This document shows positions 45,048 through 54,721 of a DNA stretch of 64,000 nucleotides, in pieces. The stretch's first letter is position 1. Each line of letters begins with the position of its first letter. The DNA lies in the NCBI GenBank assembly GCA_036927565.1, contig JAYESD010000001.1, positions 115,363,110 to 115,427,109 on the forward strand, read 5' to 3'. Under the pieces are notes generated by a model. The model was not told where the DNA came from, made no database searches, and was given only the letters and a program-made list of their open reading frames with translations. The DNA comes from Tuctoria greenei (Eukaryota > Streptophyta > Magnoliopsida > Poales > Poaceae). Both the position numbers and the translations under genes were made by a program.

Positions 45048-45354
45048 AGTTTTCACAATGGTCCTTTGGAGTAATTTGGATGTGAACTCGTTGTTATATC
45101 GAAGTTAGTTGTTGTATGACTATGTGAACTCGTTGTTTTATTGTGTTTTGCTTATGACTATGGCTTGTATGCAATGTTTGCATTGTCATTTTATTTGCCA
45201 CTGTTTGAGCTTGTGTTGAATGTTAAATTTGTGTTTAACTTGTGTTGAATGGCTTGCATATATTGAACTTGTGGCCTGTATGGCGGCCTGTATGGCCTGG
45301 AGGCTCCCCACCCGGGGAGGCAGCAAAAATAGTCGCGGTATTAAAAAAAAGCCA

Positions 45355-45730
45355 GTAACGCCGTCGGTGTGGGCCAAGCTGATGGTCATAATTGCCATTT
45401 GGCCGTCGGTTTGGTGCCCAGACCGACGAATATATGGCCCCCAGGTGCACACGTGACCACCATATGGCCGTCGGTACGCCGGGGGGGCCAACGGCTCTAA
45501 GCGCATTAAATACGTTGGGTCCCTCCGGCCGACGCCTTTATGGCTTTATGACCGTCGGTGTGGCTAGGCCGACGGTATTAGTTGGTTATCAAACTAAAGT
45601 CGTCGACACCGACGGCTATAGGCCCTTAAGAACTTCGAGCAACAGTCAACGGCTATGGCCTTCGGTAGGCCGACGTTGTTACACTAAACTCGTCGATTAT
45701 TGTAGGTTACCGACGGCGATAAGGCCGACA
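45355..45730. repeat. Right subterminal repeats of CACTA-1
   Basis: Units such as GCCGTCGGTGTGGC and CCGACGGTATTAG recur in both orientations, mirroring the array at 41150-41520. Confidence 0.75.
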
Positions 45731-45754
45731 TTTCTTTGCAAATTTCCTGTAGTG

Positions 45755-46120
45755 TAAGATCAGAGACGAGCGCAAATGCGATCATCACTGATATGGGTAA
45801 ATGAGACATGCCCGCCTGAGCGAGGATGCTGGTTCACGAAAGAAATCGTAAAGAGAGATAGGTACTATAAGGCGTGTCTCATTTAATGAAATATCCGAGG
45901 CGCGCCCGATCCTCTAACAAATGGGAGACGCGCATCTAAGAAAGCTCGTCTCCTATTTGCGAATGAAATAAGATGAACTTTACAGAAAGCACGTCTCCTT
46001 TGTCTTTAGTTACAGATAGACATGAACACATCGCTGAACGAATGTAGAGCACATTCACTTGATAACTGAATAATTACAATGTAGATTACCATCACTATAG
46101 TATTTTAAATCCAAAAAACA
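45755..46120. repeat. Left subterminal region of CACTA-2
   Basis: Units such as GGGAGACGCGCATC and CTCGTCTCCTATTTGC recur; before CACTA-1 inserted these directly followed the 31 terminal bases at 41065-41095. Similar GTCTC/GAGAC units are at 46745-46870, 47880-47970, 49240-49320 and 51200-51650. Confidence 0.65.
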
Positions 46121-46302
46121 ATCAAATCCTTCCTTATGAATTGTCATTCCTGAGGATCACGATGAACAAATTCATTCATTCACAGTTGAATACACAAGAT
46201 AATATTCATTCACATAGATGAACACAGATAACACATTCATTCATTAACAATATATTAAAAACACAAGAAAAAAGTACAAGACACAAGAAAAGAAAAACAA
46301 CA

Positions 46303-46701
46303 TCAACTAAAAACAACAAAAGAAAACCTACATCCTACTCCTCCTCCCCCTTCTCCTCCTCTGGCAGCCATCCGACACTGGTGCAACAGGATTCCTGGCC
46401 AACTGCTATGCCGGTTGCTCCTGTTGGTCCGGATCCGGCGGTGCAACCTCGCGACCGAGGTTCCTTGCCATCGCACCGCCAGGTTACTGCAGCTCTCGGC
46501 GCCAAGCACCTCGGCTATCGTCTTGAACAACCTCTGGAACCTGTCGAACAGCATCTCGAGCACCAGGGCCATCATCTCGAGCAGCTCGTAGTTGAGACTC
46601 TCGGGGAGCAACAACACAATTTCTTGCAGGGTGGCTCCCTCGGTGGGCTTGGCGGCGGAACGTTGGCTATTGTGGATTGTCTGTGCGGAGAAGACGAACA
46701 A
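46303..46701 (-). pseudogene. Small unknown gene, copy A, in CACTA-2
   Basis: I do not recognise this protein. It shares with copy B (47188-47683) the N-terminal nucleotide block around REPPCKKLCC (one frame) and a helical stretch LFKTIAEVLGAESCSNL that matches LFETMAQVLSAENRRNL in copy B. After that a frameshift replaces the shared NLGRxVAPP tail. A TATA-like CATATATAAGG lies just upstream on the minus strand (about 46727-46737). The flanks (46100-46330) are also duplicated in copy B (46950-47190), so a unit of about 850-900 bases was duplicated in tandem. It is degenerate. Confidence 0.5.
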
Positions 46702-47167
46702 AGAGAAGATGAGAGACTGATGGTGCCTTATATATGGTTTTTGCGGAAATACAAAATGGAGACGCGCTTAGCAGCAATGTGCATCTCCTAAGCTCAACGT
46801 CTCCCTCTCCTGTGCTAAATGGGAGACACACTTATATGGAAAGCGTGTCTCCCATTCCTCACGTCTCCTTTAACTTCGCGATTTTCTCCATTTTGCTTCA
46901 GTTCACTGTTGATATCACACATCACTAAACTTAGAGCACATTCACTTGCTAACTAAATCATTCATTTGTCCAGAACATAATCAAATCCTTCCTTATGATT
47001 GCTGAGGAACACGATGAACACACCACACATTAATTCATTCACACAGTTGAACATATAAGATAATATTCATTCACACATATGAACATAGATAAATTTCATT
47101 CATTAACCCAATATATTACAAAACACAAGAAAAAAGTACAAGAAGATAAAAGAAAAGAAAACATAAC

Positions 47168-47683
47168 CTAAAAACAACAAAGTAAAACTAAATCATCCTC
47201 CTCCTCCCCCTCCTCCCTCGGCGACGACTCTGGCGCCGGTGCAACAGGAACTTGGGCCCGTTGCACCAGTTGCTCTTTCTGCACTGGTGGTGCAACCCCG
47301 CGACCCAGGTTTCTCTCCGTAGCCGCCACCAAGTTTCTACGGTTCTCGGCACTGAGCACCTGGGCCATTGTCTCGAACAGAATGTTGAGACGACCGGCCA
47401 CTCCCACGAGGGCGTAGATGTAGTGGCTAATGTACCAATTCCAGTAAACTCTGGAAGGGTATCCAGACCCAAGGAACTCATGGCGCGAGATGTACTGTTG
47501 TATGCCTCTTGCGCCATAACGAGGCATTGCTCGGTGTTGAGCTTCTCGGGGGAGCTGCAACACAGTTTCTTGCAGGGTGGCTCCCTCGACGGGCTTGGCG
47601 GTGGAACATTGGCCATGGTGGTGGTTGGTCTTCGGCGTGGAGAAGATGATGAAGAAGAAACAGATGCAAAATGAGAGACGCAC
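47168..47683 (-). pseudogene. Small unknown gene, copy B, in CACTA-2
   Basis: Unrecognised. From an ATG at about 47615 one frame reads MANVPPPSPSREPPCKKLCC. The frame at 47683-47168 gives a better C-terminal part: YISHYIYALVGVAGRLNILF, AENRRNLVAATERNLGRGV, then a Pro/Glu-rich acidic tail ending EEGEEEDDL. The shared block in copy A suggests that both frames belong to one protein disturbed by a frameshift or an intron. A TATATAAGG box lies on the minus strand near 47713-47721. It may be transposon-encoded or a captured host fragment; no domain supports either. Confidence 0.5.
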
Positions 47684-48067
47684 TTGTGGAGAACTGACGG
47701 GTGATGGCGAGCCTTATATAAGGTCTGTGCGGAGTTGACGATGGAGCAGTTGGTTTCTCGCGCATTGATGAAACGATGTGATGCATTGATACTGCCTCGG
47801 GGAAATGAATGGTTGCGCACGCCGATCGCATGCGTCTCTGCACCACCACCGCCAAAATTAAGTTCTCTGCAGTCCTCGTGCCATGCGTCTCTCTTACAAC
47901 AATGGAAGACGCACTTTCGTATCTCGCATGTCTCGATTTAGTCTTGCACGTCTCGCGTTTATCTCGCACGTATCTTCATCTCCGGTGATCCTTTAGTAAT
48001 CGACCAACTCGAGTGCGACCACCGCCTCTGTTTGCCATTGCCGTCATCGTCGTCATCATCACTGTTC

Positions 48068-48915
48068 ATGGCTGGTTTAGATATCAGCTTGGCACATAGC
48101 CAACTAAAGGAGGAGCGCTTGGCATGGCGCAAAAACCATCCCCATGTATGTACATATGACACACCAATCGCATAGTTTTATGTAGCTCTGTAATGGACTA
48201 ATGAACTTAACTGTAGTTTTGTTTTTTCGTCTTGTTTATTTTTCGTATTTCCAATTTCCCTGTGTAGGGTTTCTCTGCGAAGCCTGCGTCAGGAGATTTA
48301 TTGAAGTGGCAGGGCATCATCCCCCGTAAAGAAGGGGTAAGTCATGAAGAACAAGCACAATCATATGAGTATAACCATCATCCTCTTATTAATGAATTTC
48401 CTTTGTAGACTGATTGGGAAGTTGATTACTACCCTCTGACATTTTCCTTCTCAGAGCACTATCCATTGGTGCCTCCAAGATGCGCCTTTCCACGTGGTTT
48501 CTTCCACCCCGAATGTCCATCGCTCAGGAGCACTCTGCCTTGGGGTTCTTGATCAAGAGACTATAAGATAGAGTTATTTTTCTCAAGTAATTAGTAATTA
48601 TTGCCGACCTTATTTGAACTGGTTTCTTATGTTGCTTAAATTGATATTTCTTAGGGGTCATGGTTTGGTTTTAAAACCAAAACTATACTACTTGAAGTTC
48701 AGTGTTTGCTTCATCAGCCAAATGCGCCCGATGTTGAAAATGATTGCTATAATCTACTTATTAAGGTTAGTAACTTTGTGTTAGTGACCAATGTAGGTTA
48801 TATATCATTCCTCATTCAACATTTGCTAATTTTTAAAAAATGTCAATATTTTCAGGATCTAGAGGAATATAAGAGATGTGCTTGGGAGCAAGCTGGACGA
48901 TACAGTTTAGATTGA
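48068..48915 (+). pseudogene. UBC9-like SUMO-conjugating enzyme E2 copy with introns, captured by CACTA-2
   Basis: Five exon-like blocks with GT-AG introns read as a full UBC fold: 48068-48145 (EERLAWRKNHPH), 48268-48336 (GFSAKPASGDLLKWQGII), 48409-48566 (DWEVDYYPLTFSFSEHYP, then FPRGFFHP), 48655-48765 (LLEVQCLLHQPNAPDVEN) and 48856-48915 (LEEYKRCAWEQAGRYSLD). These match plant SCE1/UBC9 exon by exon. The E2 carries SUMO on a catalytic Cys; here that motif is GALCLGVL. One extra base near 48511 shifts the frame just before the Cys, and the third intron has no clear donor, so it cannot make the enzyme as it stands. Introns show it was copied from DNA, not from mRNA. Confidence 0.85.
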
Positions 48916-49589
48916 TTGATGAGAGATTCATAGGAATAAGTTTAGTATCGAAATGTATAGTGTAGAGGGCATGCAATGTGTATGAACTATGAAAGTCAAT
49001 GAGTTGCAAATTGTCTTTGAATTTCAATGTCATTGCGTTTGTTTATCCCTGAATTCCAATTATATCGCTTAATTGGAATGGCATTGCGTTTGTTTATCCC
49101 TACAATGGACACTCACGAAGTTAACTCTACGTGTGAGTGGCAACGGACGCTCACGATATCGTGCGAGTGGCAAAAGGGAGACAAGTACATGAGAGATGAA
49201 CATTAAACATGAGCGTCTCTGATTTTTGACCTCCGACAAAAGGGAGACATGCGAATGAGAGACGCGCTGTATTAAGGCCCGTGGGAGATGACGCAAGACG
49301 AGACTTACCAAGGCACGTCTCCGGTTCATGCCAAAGATATTTTGTCCCAGCACGAAAAGCTGAGCGCATTGCAACGATCATATAACACATTGCGCACAAT
49401 TGCCAATTGGACATGTCCAGATGCCAAAGATGTTGTTTCTGGTTTCAGCACACCGTGGCGCATCTTTGGCATGCGGCGTGCCCGTTCGACCACAAAATAA
49501 TGCGAGATGAGCGTTATATATCTCCGTCTCTGATTTTTGACCTATTTTTTTTGCTCTTGCGCGCTCTCTCGACCTAGAAATCGCAGCTC

Positions 49590-49930
49590 GTGAGCACGCC
49601 GCTGCCTTCCCTCTTCCTCAACTCGCTCTTCGTTATTATCGCGCTACAGCCGTCGAACCCGACCTCGACCCCGACGTCGACCCCGACCTTCGTCATCAGA
49701 GAGTTGAGCACGCTGGAGCACGCCGCCGCCTCGACCCTGACTTCGGTAATCAGTATGAGCACGCCACCGCCTATACATAATTGGAAATGTTCTCCCTGTG
49801 TCCAGAGCATGCTGACCTGTTGTCATCAGAGAGTTGAGGAACCGCCGCTCTGGCACATCCGCCAGCTCATCCCGGAGCACGCCGCTGCCTCGTCCTCTAT
49901 CCCATGAGCATGCCGTCGCCTCGACCCTGC
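49590..49930 (+). repeat. Short imperfect duplications in CACTA-2
   Basis: GAGCACGCCGCCGCCTCG-like units recur at about 49590, 49715, 49757, 49877 and 49905, and CATCAGAGAGTTGAG occurs at about 49692 and 49826. The open frames on both strands here reflect this composition; no domain is seen. Confidence 0.4.
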
Positions 49931-49944
49931 CCTCAGAGCGTGCA

Positions 49945-50030
49945 TTTCAGTGATTTTATTGAATTTGAGGATGCCCAATGAAGGCTCATCGTTAATGAAG
50001 TTATTGATCCAAAGGGAGAATTTTCATTAC
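49945..50030 (+). repeat. Exon-like segment duplicated at 50853-50950
   Basis: TTTCAGTGATTTTATTGAAT, then AAAGGCTCATTGTTAATGAA-like and GGAGAATTTTCATTA, are shared between the two sites, with about 15-20% divergence and small indels. One side lies before and the other after the Argonaute fragment. Origin unknown; it could be part of a captured exon. Confidence 0.5.
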
Positions 50031-50138
50031 AGTATACATTGATCTTCCTTGTTTATGTCTAATACAGAAGTAATGTATTTGTTTTGACTATCAATGTATA
50101 TAATGAATTCTAATTTGCAAACCCTTGAAACTGCATAA

Positions 50139-50355
50139 ACTGTGGTTGACACTAGCATTTGCCATCCCAGTGAGTTTGATTTCTACCTCTGCAGCCATGC
50201 TGAAATCAAGGTACCTATTCGATAATTGGTGTTTCTCTCACGAGTTTTTGATATCAGGCTATTAATGCATTAGCGAAATGTAAATTGTTTGTTTTTCAGG
50301 GAACAAGCACACCAACTCACTACTATGTCCTTTTTGATGGGAACAAGGGACTGTC
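50139..50355 (+). pseudogene. Argonaute PIWI-domain fragment, captured by CACTA-2
   Basis: Block 50139-50210 encodes VVDTSICHPSEFDFYLCSHA plus EIK. A GT-AG intron (50211-50299) follows. Block 50300-50355 then encodes GTSTPTHYYVLFDGNKGL. This is the C-terminal PIWI region of plant AGO proteins, where the usual text is CSHAGIQGTSRPTHYHVL; the intron lies at the place expected for a plant AGO gene. It includes the His region of the slicer site. Upstream a stop (TAA at 50136-50138) and downstream loss of similarity show only two partial exons remain. It makes no full protein but could give transcripts similar to an AGO mRNA. Confidence 0.85.
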
Positions 50356-51199
50356 TAAATTTCAGGAGCCTGAAATTTATGAAAATTTAAGGCACCGGAT
50401 AATTAGCAGTTAATTACTATCATTAACCCTTAATCATTGTAATTAATTATTAACCCTTAATTCTATAGGTTAATCAATCACACAATTTTCATTTGATTAT
50501 TTTACAATTTACATAACCCTACAAAATTACGAATTACAAATAACAAAATTCAGAAAGAAAATGAAAACTTACCTTCACCTACTGCAGCATGCAGGGCCAG
50601 AGGCAGAGGCACAAAGCCGTGCGTTCCTGAAATCAGGCGCATGTTCAGGCATCTGTTGTATAGTCTTTCCGTGAGAAAAATTTCTATGCTGATGCTTTGC
50701 AGATGCTCACCAAGCGTCGGTTCTCCATTCACCAATAGTTCATGTATTTATTACAATTGTATACCAATTTGTTCATAAGCCTTCAGATATTTGCTCCCTT
50801 ATGTGACCGGTTAAGCGAATGTGACTGCAATTTGATAATGTTTTATATAATTTCAGTGATTTAATTGAATTTTAAGATGTCTCAGTCGGAGCATTAGTGG
50901 CTATAAAGGCTCATTGTTAATGAAGTCATTGATCAGGAGAATTTTCATTAAGGTACACATGATTAGATGATGACAGTTATGATGTGTGTAATTAGTTACT
51001 TTGTTATCAGGATGAATGGAGGGACATTCTTTGTGTAATTAGTATATTTAATAACCACAATTGACACTTTGTTAATATTTTATTGGTTAATATAATTTAA
51101 TATGTGATCTTTTTGGCTATACAAATGTTCATGTATGTGTATGTTGCTGACACTGGTAATGCGGCTGCCAAATCCTGGCTAGCTCCAGGATGCAGCCGA
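50356..51199. other. AT-rich interior of CACTA-2
   Basis: Apart from the duplicated segment at 50853-50950, nothing is recognisable. A 61-codon minus-strand frame at 50550-50735 has no domain. Confidence 0.4.
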
Positions 51200-51686
51200 C
51201 AACCAAAATAATCAGGTGTGAGGGACACCTAATAGGAGACCCTGTCTGTAAACAATCCGCAGCGAGCTGTAACAGAGATTGTCTCGAATTACATAAATAA
51301 AGGAGACAAACTTCCTTAAATCCTGTCTCAAATCAGTCAACAAATCTGCAATACGCTACTATAAAGCTTGTCTCGGTTCAATCAATAAATCTACGAAGTG
51401 CTATATTAGAGCTTGTCTTGCATGTTTGCTGATGGACGACACGCGCGACTCACGTCTCCAATGACCACGTAAAGCATGTCTGTTATGACTCAAAAAAAGA
51501 AGACACACTATTTTTGAACTTGTCTTGCACTTAGGCTGATCGGCGACGCGCCGGCCGCACGTCTCTGATGACAACGTAATGTGAAACGCTACAACAGAGA
51601 CGCACAATTTGTTCGTCTCACTTCTTTGTTCAGACACATCTTGTCTTTGTTCAGACACATCTTGGATGAGCCTTTGTTACATAGTG
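51200..51686. repeat. Right subterminal region and terminus of CACTA-2
   Basis: Units such as GCTTGTCTCGGTTC, ATAGGAGACCCTG and ACGTCTCCAATGACC recur in both orientations and end at TTTGTTACATAGTG (51673-51686). Confidence 0.7.
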
Positions 51687-51959
51687 GGACTGACTGTACT
51701 AAGAGAACAATCACAGGAAGAGCAACTTACTGTAGAGAGGTGAAGTGAAGCCTTGCTAGCAATACGAAGATATACAAAAAAAAGGCTAGCTAAACAATCG
51801 GTGTGACAACATTCAATAATCTGTTATCAGGTCCATTGTCTTAAACTGAAACAAATAAAGGAGAAATAAAAGAATTTCCAGTTGTTTTCCACTCCCCATC
51901 ATAATGTATAGAAGAAAATATACATGCACATTACGTCAGGCTGAAGATAAGTATAGTAG

Positions 51960-52109
51960 CCTATTGAGAACTGCTGAAGGAGCAGGCGGTCAAAGGCTCT
52001 AGGTGAGAGCCAGCCGGCCAGGGTTCGATCCTTGGTTCTCACAAGGTGTGGTAAAACTACTGGCACGTGAAGCTTACCTCTAGGGAAGTGTGGGTGTATC
52101 ACAAAAAAA
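51960..52109 (+). mobile_element. SINE, tRNA-derived type
   Basis: A polymerase III B box (GGTTCGATCC, 52022-52031) lies about 60 bases after the start, with an A-box-like segment before it (around GCAGGCGGTCAAAGG), and the element ends in an A run (52102-52110). Flanks AAGTATAGTAG (51949) and AAGTATACTAT (52110) look like an imperfect target duplication. It lacks the fold of a real tRNA. Confidence 0.65.
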
Positions 52110-52121
52110 AAGTATACTATG

Positions 52122-52322
52122 ATCCTGTTTGATACAGCTGAAACTTGTTATAAAAGCAGCTTGTTTGAAAAACTGATGGAAAGCAGCTTCTTCTTATGTC
52201 CTGCTTTTAGTTCATTCTGAAAAGCAGCTGAACTAATAAGCTGTTACAGAAGCTTCCTGTTTGGCACACCCTCAGCTTATTTTTATGAAGAAGCTGCTGC
52301 AGAAGCTGTGCCAAACAGGCCT
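52122..52322. repeat. Foldback MITE
   Basis: The left end CCTGTTTGATACAGCTGAAA and the right end, inverted, CCTGTTTGGCACAGCTTCTG are terminal inverted repeats, and AAGCAGCTT / AGCTGCTT units fill the inside. The family resembles hAT-type MITEs; the target duplication is not clear. Confidence 0.65.
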
Positions 52323-52579
52323 ATAGTACCTTATTCAAGAAAAAAGAAGCTTCAGAGTCTAAGAGGAAAGAAAGAAAGTGCAGAACATATAAATTGGTAC
52401 TACGTGGGAAAGGCTCATTCGAGACTGAGTCCGCACGAAGAACGGTGAGGAGCAAAAAGTGTGCTTCCGTCGTCGCGTCTCGTATTACATAGTAATCAGA
52501 GACGAGCGGTGGACACGTCGTCGATAAGTATATATGACAGACAAGCTTCAAGAAAGCATGCCTCCTCCACTACTATAAT

Positions 52580-53010
52580 AAGCTTCACCTCAGGCGGTTC
52601 CAAACGTATTATCACACACGATTTTCAAAACCGTCTGAAACGAAGAGCCTGTGACAATCTGCAATTTTTACAGGCGGAAAACTCAAATGGCCTATAAAAT
52701 AAGTTATCATAGGCGGTCTTTACCTTCATGAATTCGTCTGTAAAGACTCTTTATCACATGCAGTTTTTAACATAAGGGTAACAATTTGTGATAATTGAGT
52801 TATCACAGACTGTTATTTACCTATGATTAGCCTCCTGTGAAGACCCTTTATCACAGCCGGTTTGTAACTTAAGAGTAACCACCTATGATAATGGAGTTAT
52901 CTCAGGCGGATCTTTACCTATGACTAGCCATCTGTGATAACATAATTTCACAACCGGCTAGCCGTAGGTAAAGAATTGTCTGTGATAAAGTATATCCTAT
53001 GCAACACTAC
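52580..53010. repeat. Subterminal repeats of CACTA-3
   Basis: Units such as TATCACAGGCGGTCTTTACC, CCTGTGAAGACCCTTTATC and TATGATAATGGAGTTATC recur in both orientations about eight times. They differ from those of CACTA-1 and CACTA-2, so three families are present. Confidence 0.75.
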
Positions 53011-53518
53011 CTGCTGTTATTTCTAATTTCTAGTTCATTTCATATGCACATTCACACAAAGAAGATGCACATTCACACACAGTAGAAACAATATTTTCTT
53101 ACAAGCATCATCGACACAAAATCACCAAAAAGTCATCTCATATACATATGTACAGTACATCTCAATCTATAGTTTACAAGCTTCACTAAAAACTGTTTTG
53201 ATGCTCATACTGGCAAAGTTCTGGCACATCAGCTATTACACCATCATTATTGAAGAACAACCCTCTTCGGTGGAAATTTCGCGACGCATGAAGTAACACA
53301 GCTCACTCGCAATCTTATCGGCTCCTCCACCAAGTATACTTCTAAAAACTAGTCATTCTTTGTTCACATTCTTCGTGTGCTGCAACGAAACACATGACAA
53401 GATTTAGAATGTACTGGTGACAATGATAAAATAATATAAATATTAAAATACGCTAGTTACAATGAAAATAAAACTCAAAAGTAAGAAAATACAATATCAA
53501 TATTAAGTATAACTTACA

Positions 53519-54305
53519 TCCTCATGATTCACTCTATATTCGTAGGCGGTCCGAAGATGCTCACATACATAATACCCGCATAAGACGCTCCCAGGAGGCT
53601 GCTTGGGACAAGGATAATATGTTGATATGTGCTATGCATCCGTATTAGAAAGTCTCTGACCGCCAAGTTTTTCCGTGTAAAACTGCCAAGCGCTGTAATA
53701 CAAGGAATGTCATATAAAACTTGTCAACACATTATAAATATGTGTAAATTAAAATTAATAAATAACTGTATGTTTTGAAAATGGAACTAAAATATTTGTA
53801 ACGATCTGGTGAGTAATCCGCTGAGTCCAATACCATTGTCAAACCCTGCGTTGACTTGATGAAGATCATTATGTAGTGTTCACTGCACATGTACAAACAC
53901 ACGTGTTAAGTTTACAATTAGCAATAATAGCTATTTCAATGTCATATGTCGAACTTACTCGAAGTGGTACGGAGCCTTTACGAGGTCCTTGCCATCTCTG
54001 ACAAAGTTAAACATGGCATGTCCTATGTAAGCTGCAACCCTTGTATTTTTATCCTTCTTTTGTTTTGCGGTTGCTTTTTCAATTTTTTTCAGGTGCTTGT
54101 ACTCTTTTGAGTTCCGTTCCACCTTAAAGTCGAAAGTCGACTTTGCAATCACTGTAGGGTCAAGGATATCTGTCTTGGTGTTCAGCTTTTCATTATCCAT
54201 GCATTGCATCCCATTGAAGAAGTCCGAAATTGTTATAATCTCATGACATGTGTATGCATGTTGTAAGAAAAGCAAATACGAAATATTAGAGGCACTTATA
54301 AGCAC
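53519..54305 (-). pseudogene. ULP1-like SUMO protease (C48) domain of CACTA-3
   Basis: ULP1 proteases cut SUMO from proteins. On the minus strand: 54305-53955 (ends NFVRDGKDLVKAPYHFE), 53888-53800 (HYIMIFIKSTQGLTMVLDSA) and 53693-53519 (CPKQPPGSVLCGYYVCEHLR). The catalytic His (HY), Asp (LDSAD), Gln and Cys (LCGYYVC) positions are all recognisable, and gaps between the blocks look like introns. A TAG stop before CPKQPPG and frame breaks show decay. Plant CACTA and Mutator elements often carry such domains. It follows the Transposase_24 part and probably formed one gene with it. Confidence 0.75.
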
Positions 54306-54721
54306 CAGATGAGTAGCAGGTTGATTTTGAGCATGCCTCGATGGAAATGGCTATGTAGATCTTCAAAGAAAAGTGCTCGTTTATCTTCTCCAATGCTTCA
54401 AAATGCTTATTTTGGCACACGAAATGTGACGTAAGAAAGATCATATTTTGAACTATCGTTGATGTACCACTCGTGCATTCTTCTGAGCGAGACAAGTTGT
54501 TTGAAAAGTTGTACAGATGTCATGAACAGCTTCCCATTCTTATACTAGGAGGAACATCCTAAATCTTATATATTGGAACTTCTAGTTTAACTAAAGCCGT
54601 CTCCCAATTATATATCATACCATCTTCTTCTCACCCCTCAATATTTTCTAATGCTAGCTCATGTGAAGCACGAGATGCATTAGATGTTCCATTTTTTCCT
54701 TCAGTTTTTCTAAAAATCATG

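Larger units (their letters stand above)
41096..45754. mobile_element. CACTA-1, nested inside CACTA-2
   Basis: The left end CACTACAAGAATAGCGCAAA (41096) pairs with the right end, read inward from 45754 as CACTACAGGAAATTTGCAAA. Subterminal arrays of GCCGTCGG-type motifs fill 41150-41520 and 45355-45730. The flanking triplets are AAA and TAA, so the duplication is imperfect by one base. It lies only 31 bases inside the left terminus of CACTA-2. It encodes a broken Transposase_24-type protein but no TNP2 transposase. Confidence 0.8.
41065..51686. mobile_element. CACTA-2: 10.6 kb CACTA transposon carrying host gene pieces
   Basis: The left end CACTACGTAAGAAACA (41065) and the right end, read inward from 51686 as CACTATGTAACAAAGG, are matching terminal repeats. 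The flanking triplets are GGA (41062-41064) and GGA (51687-51689), the 3-base duplication of CACTA elements. Subterminal regions (45755-46050 and about 51200-51686) carry many GAGAC/GTCTC motifs. Inside are CACTA-1, two small unknown genes, a UBC9-like pseudogene and an Argonaute fragment. No transposase of its own (TNP2/DDE) is visible, so it would need help to move. Confidence 0.82.

Noticed and set aside
48068..48915. Functional host SUMO E2 gene
   Set aside because: A one-base frameshift before the catalytic Cys and a missing intron donor make it a pseudogene, and it lies between CACTA termini.
51960..52109. tRNA gene
   Set aside because: Only a B box and weak A box are present; no cloverleaf can be drawn and an A tail ends the unit.
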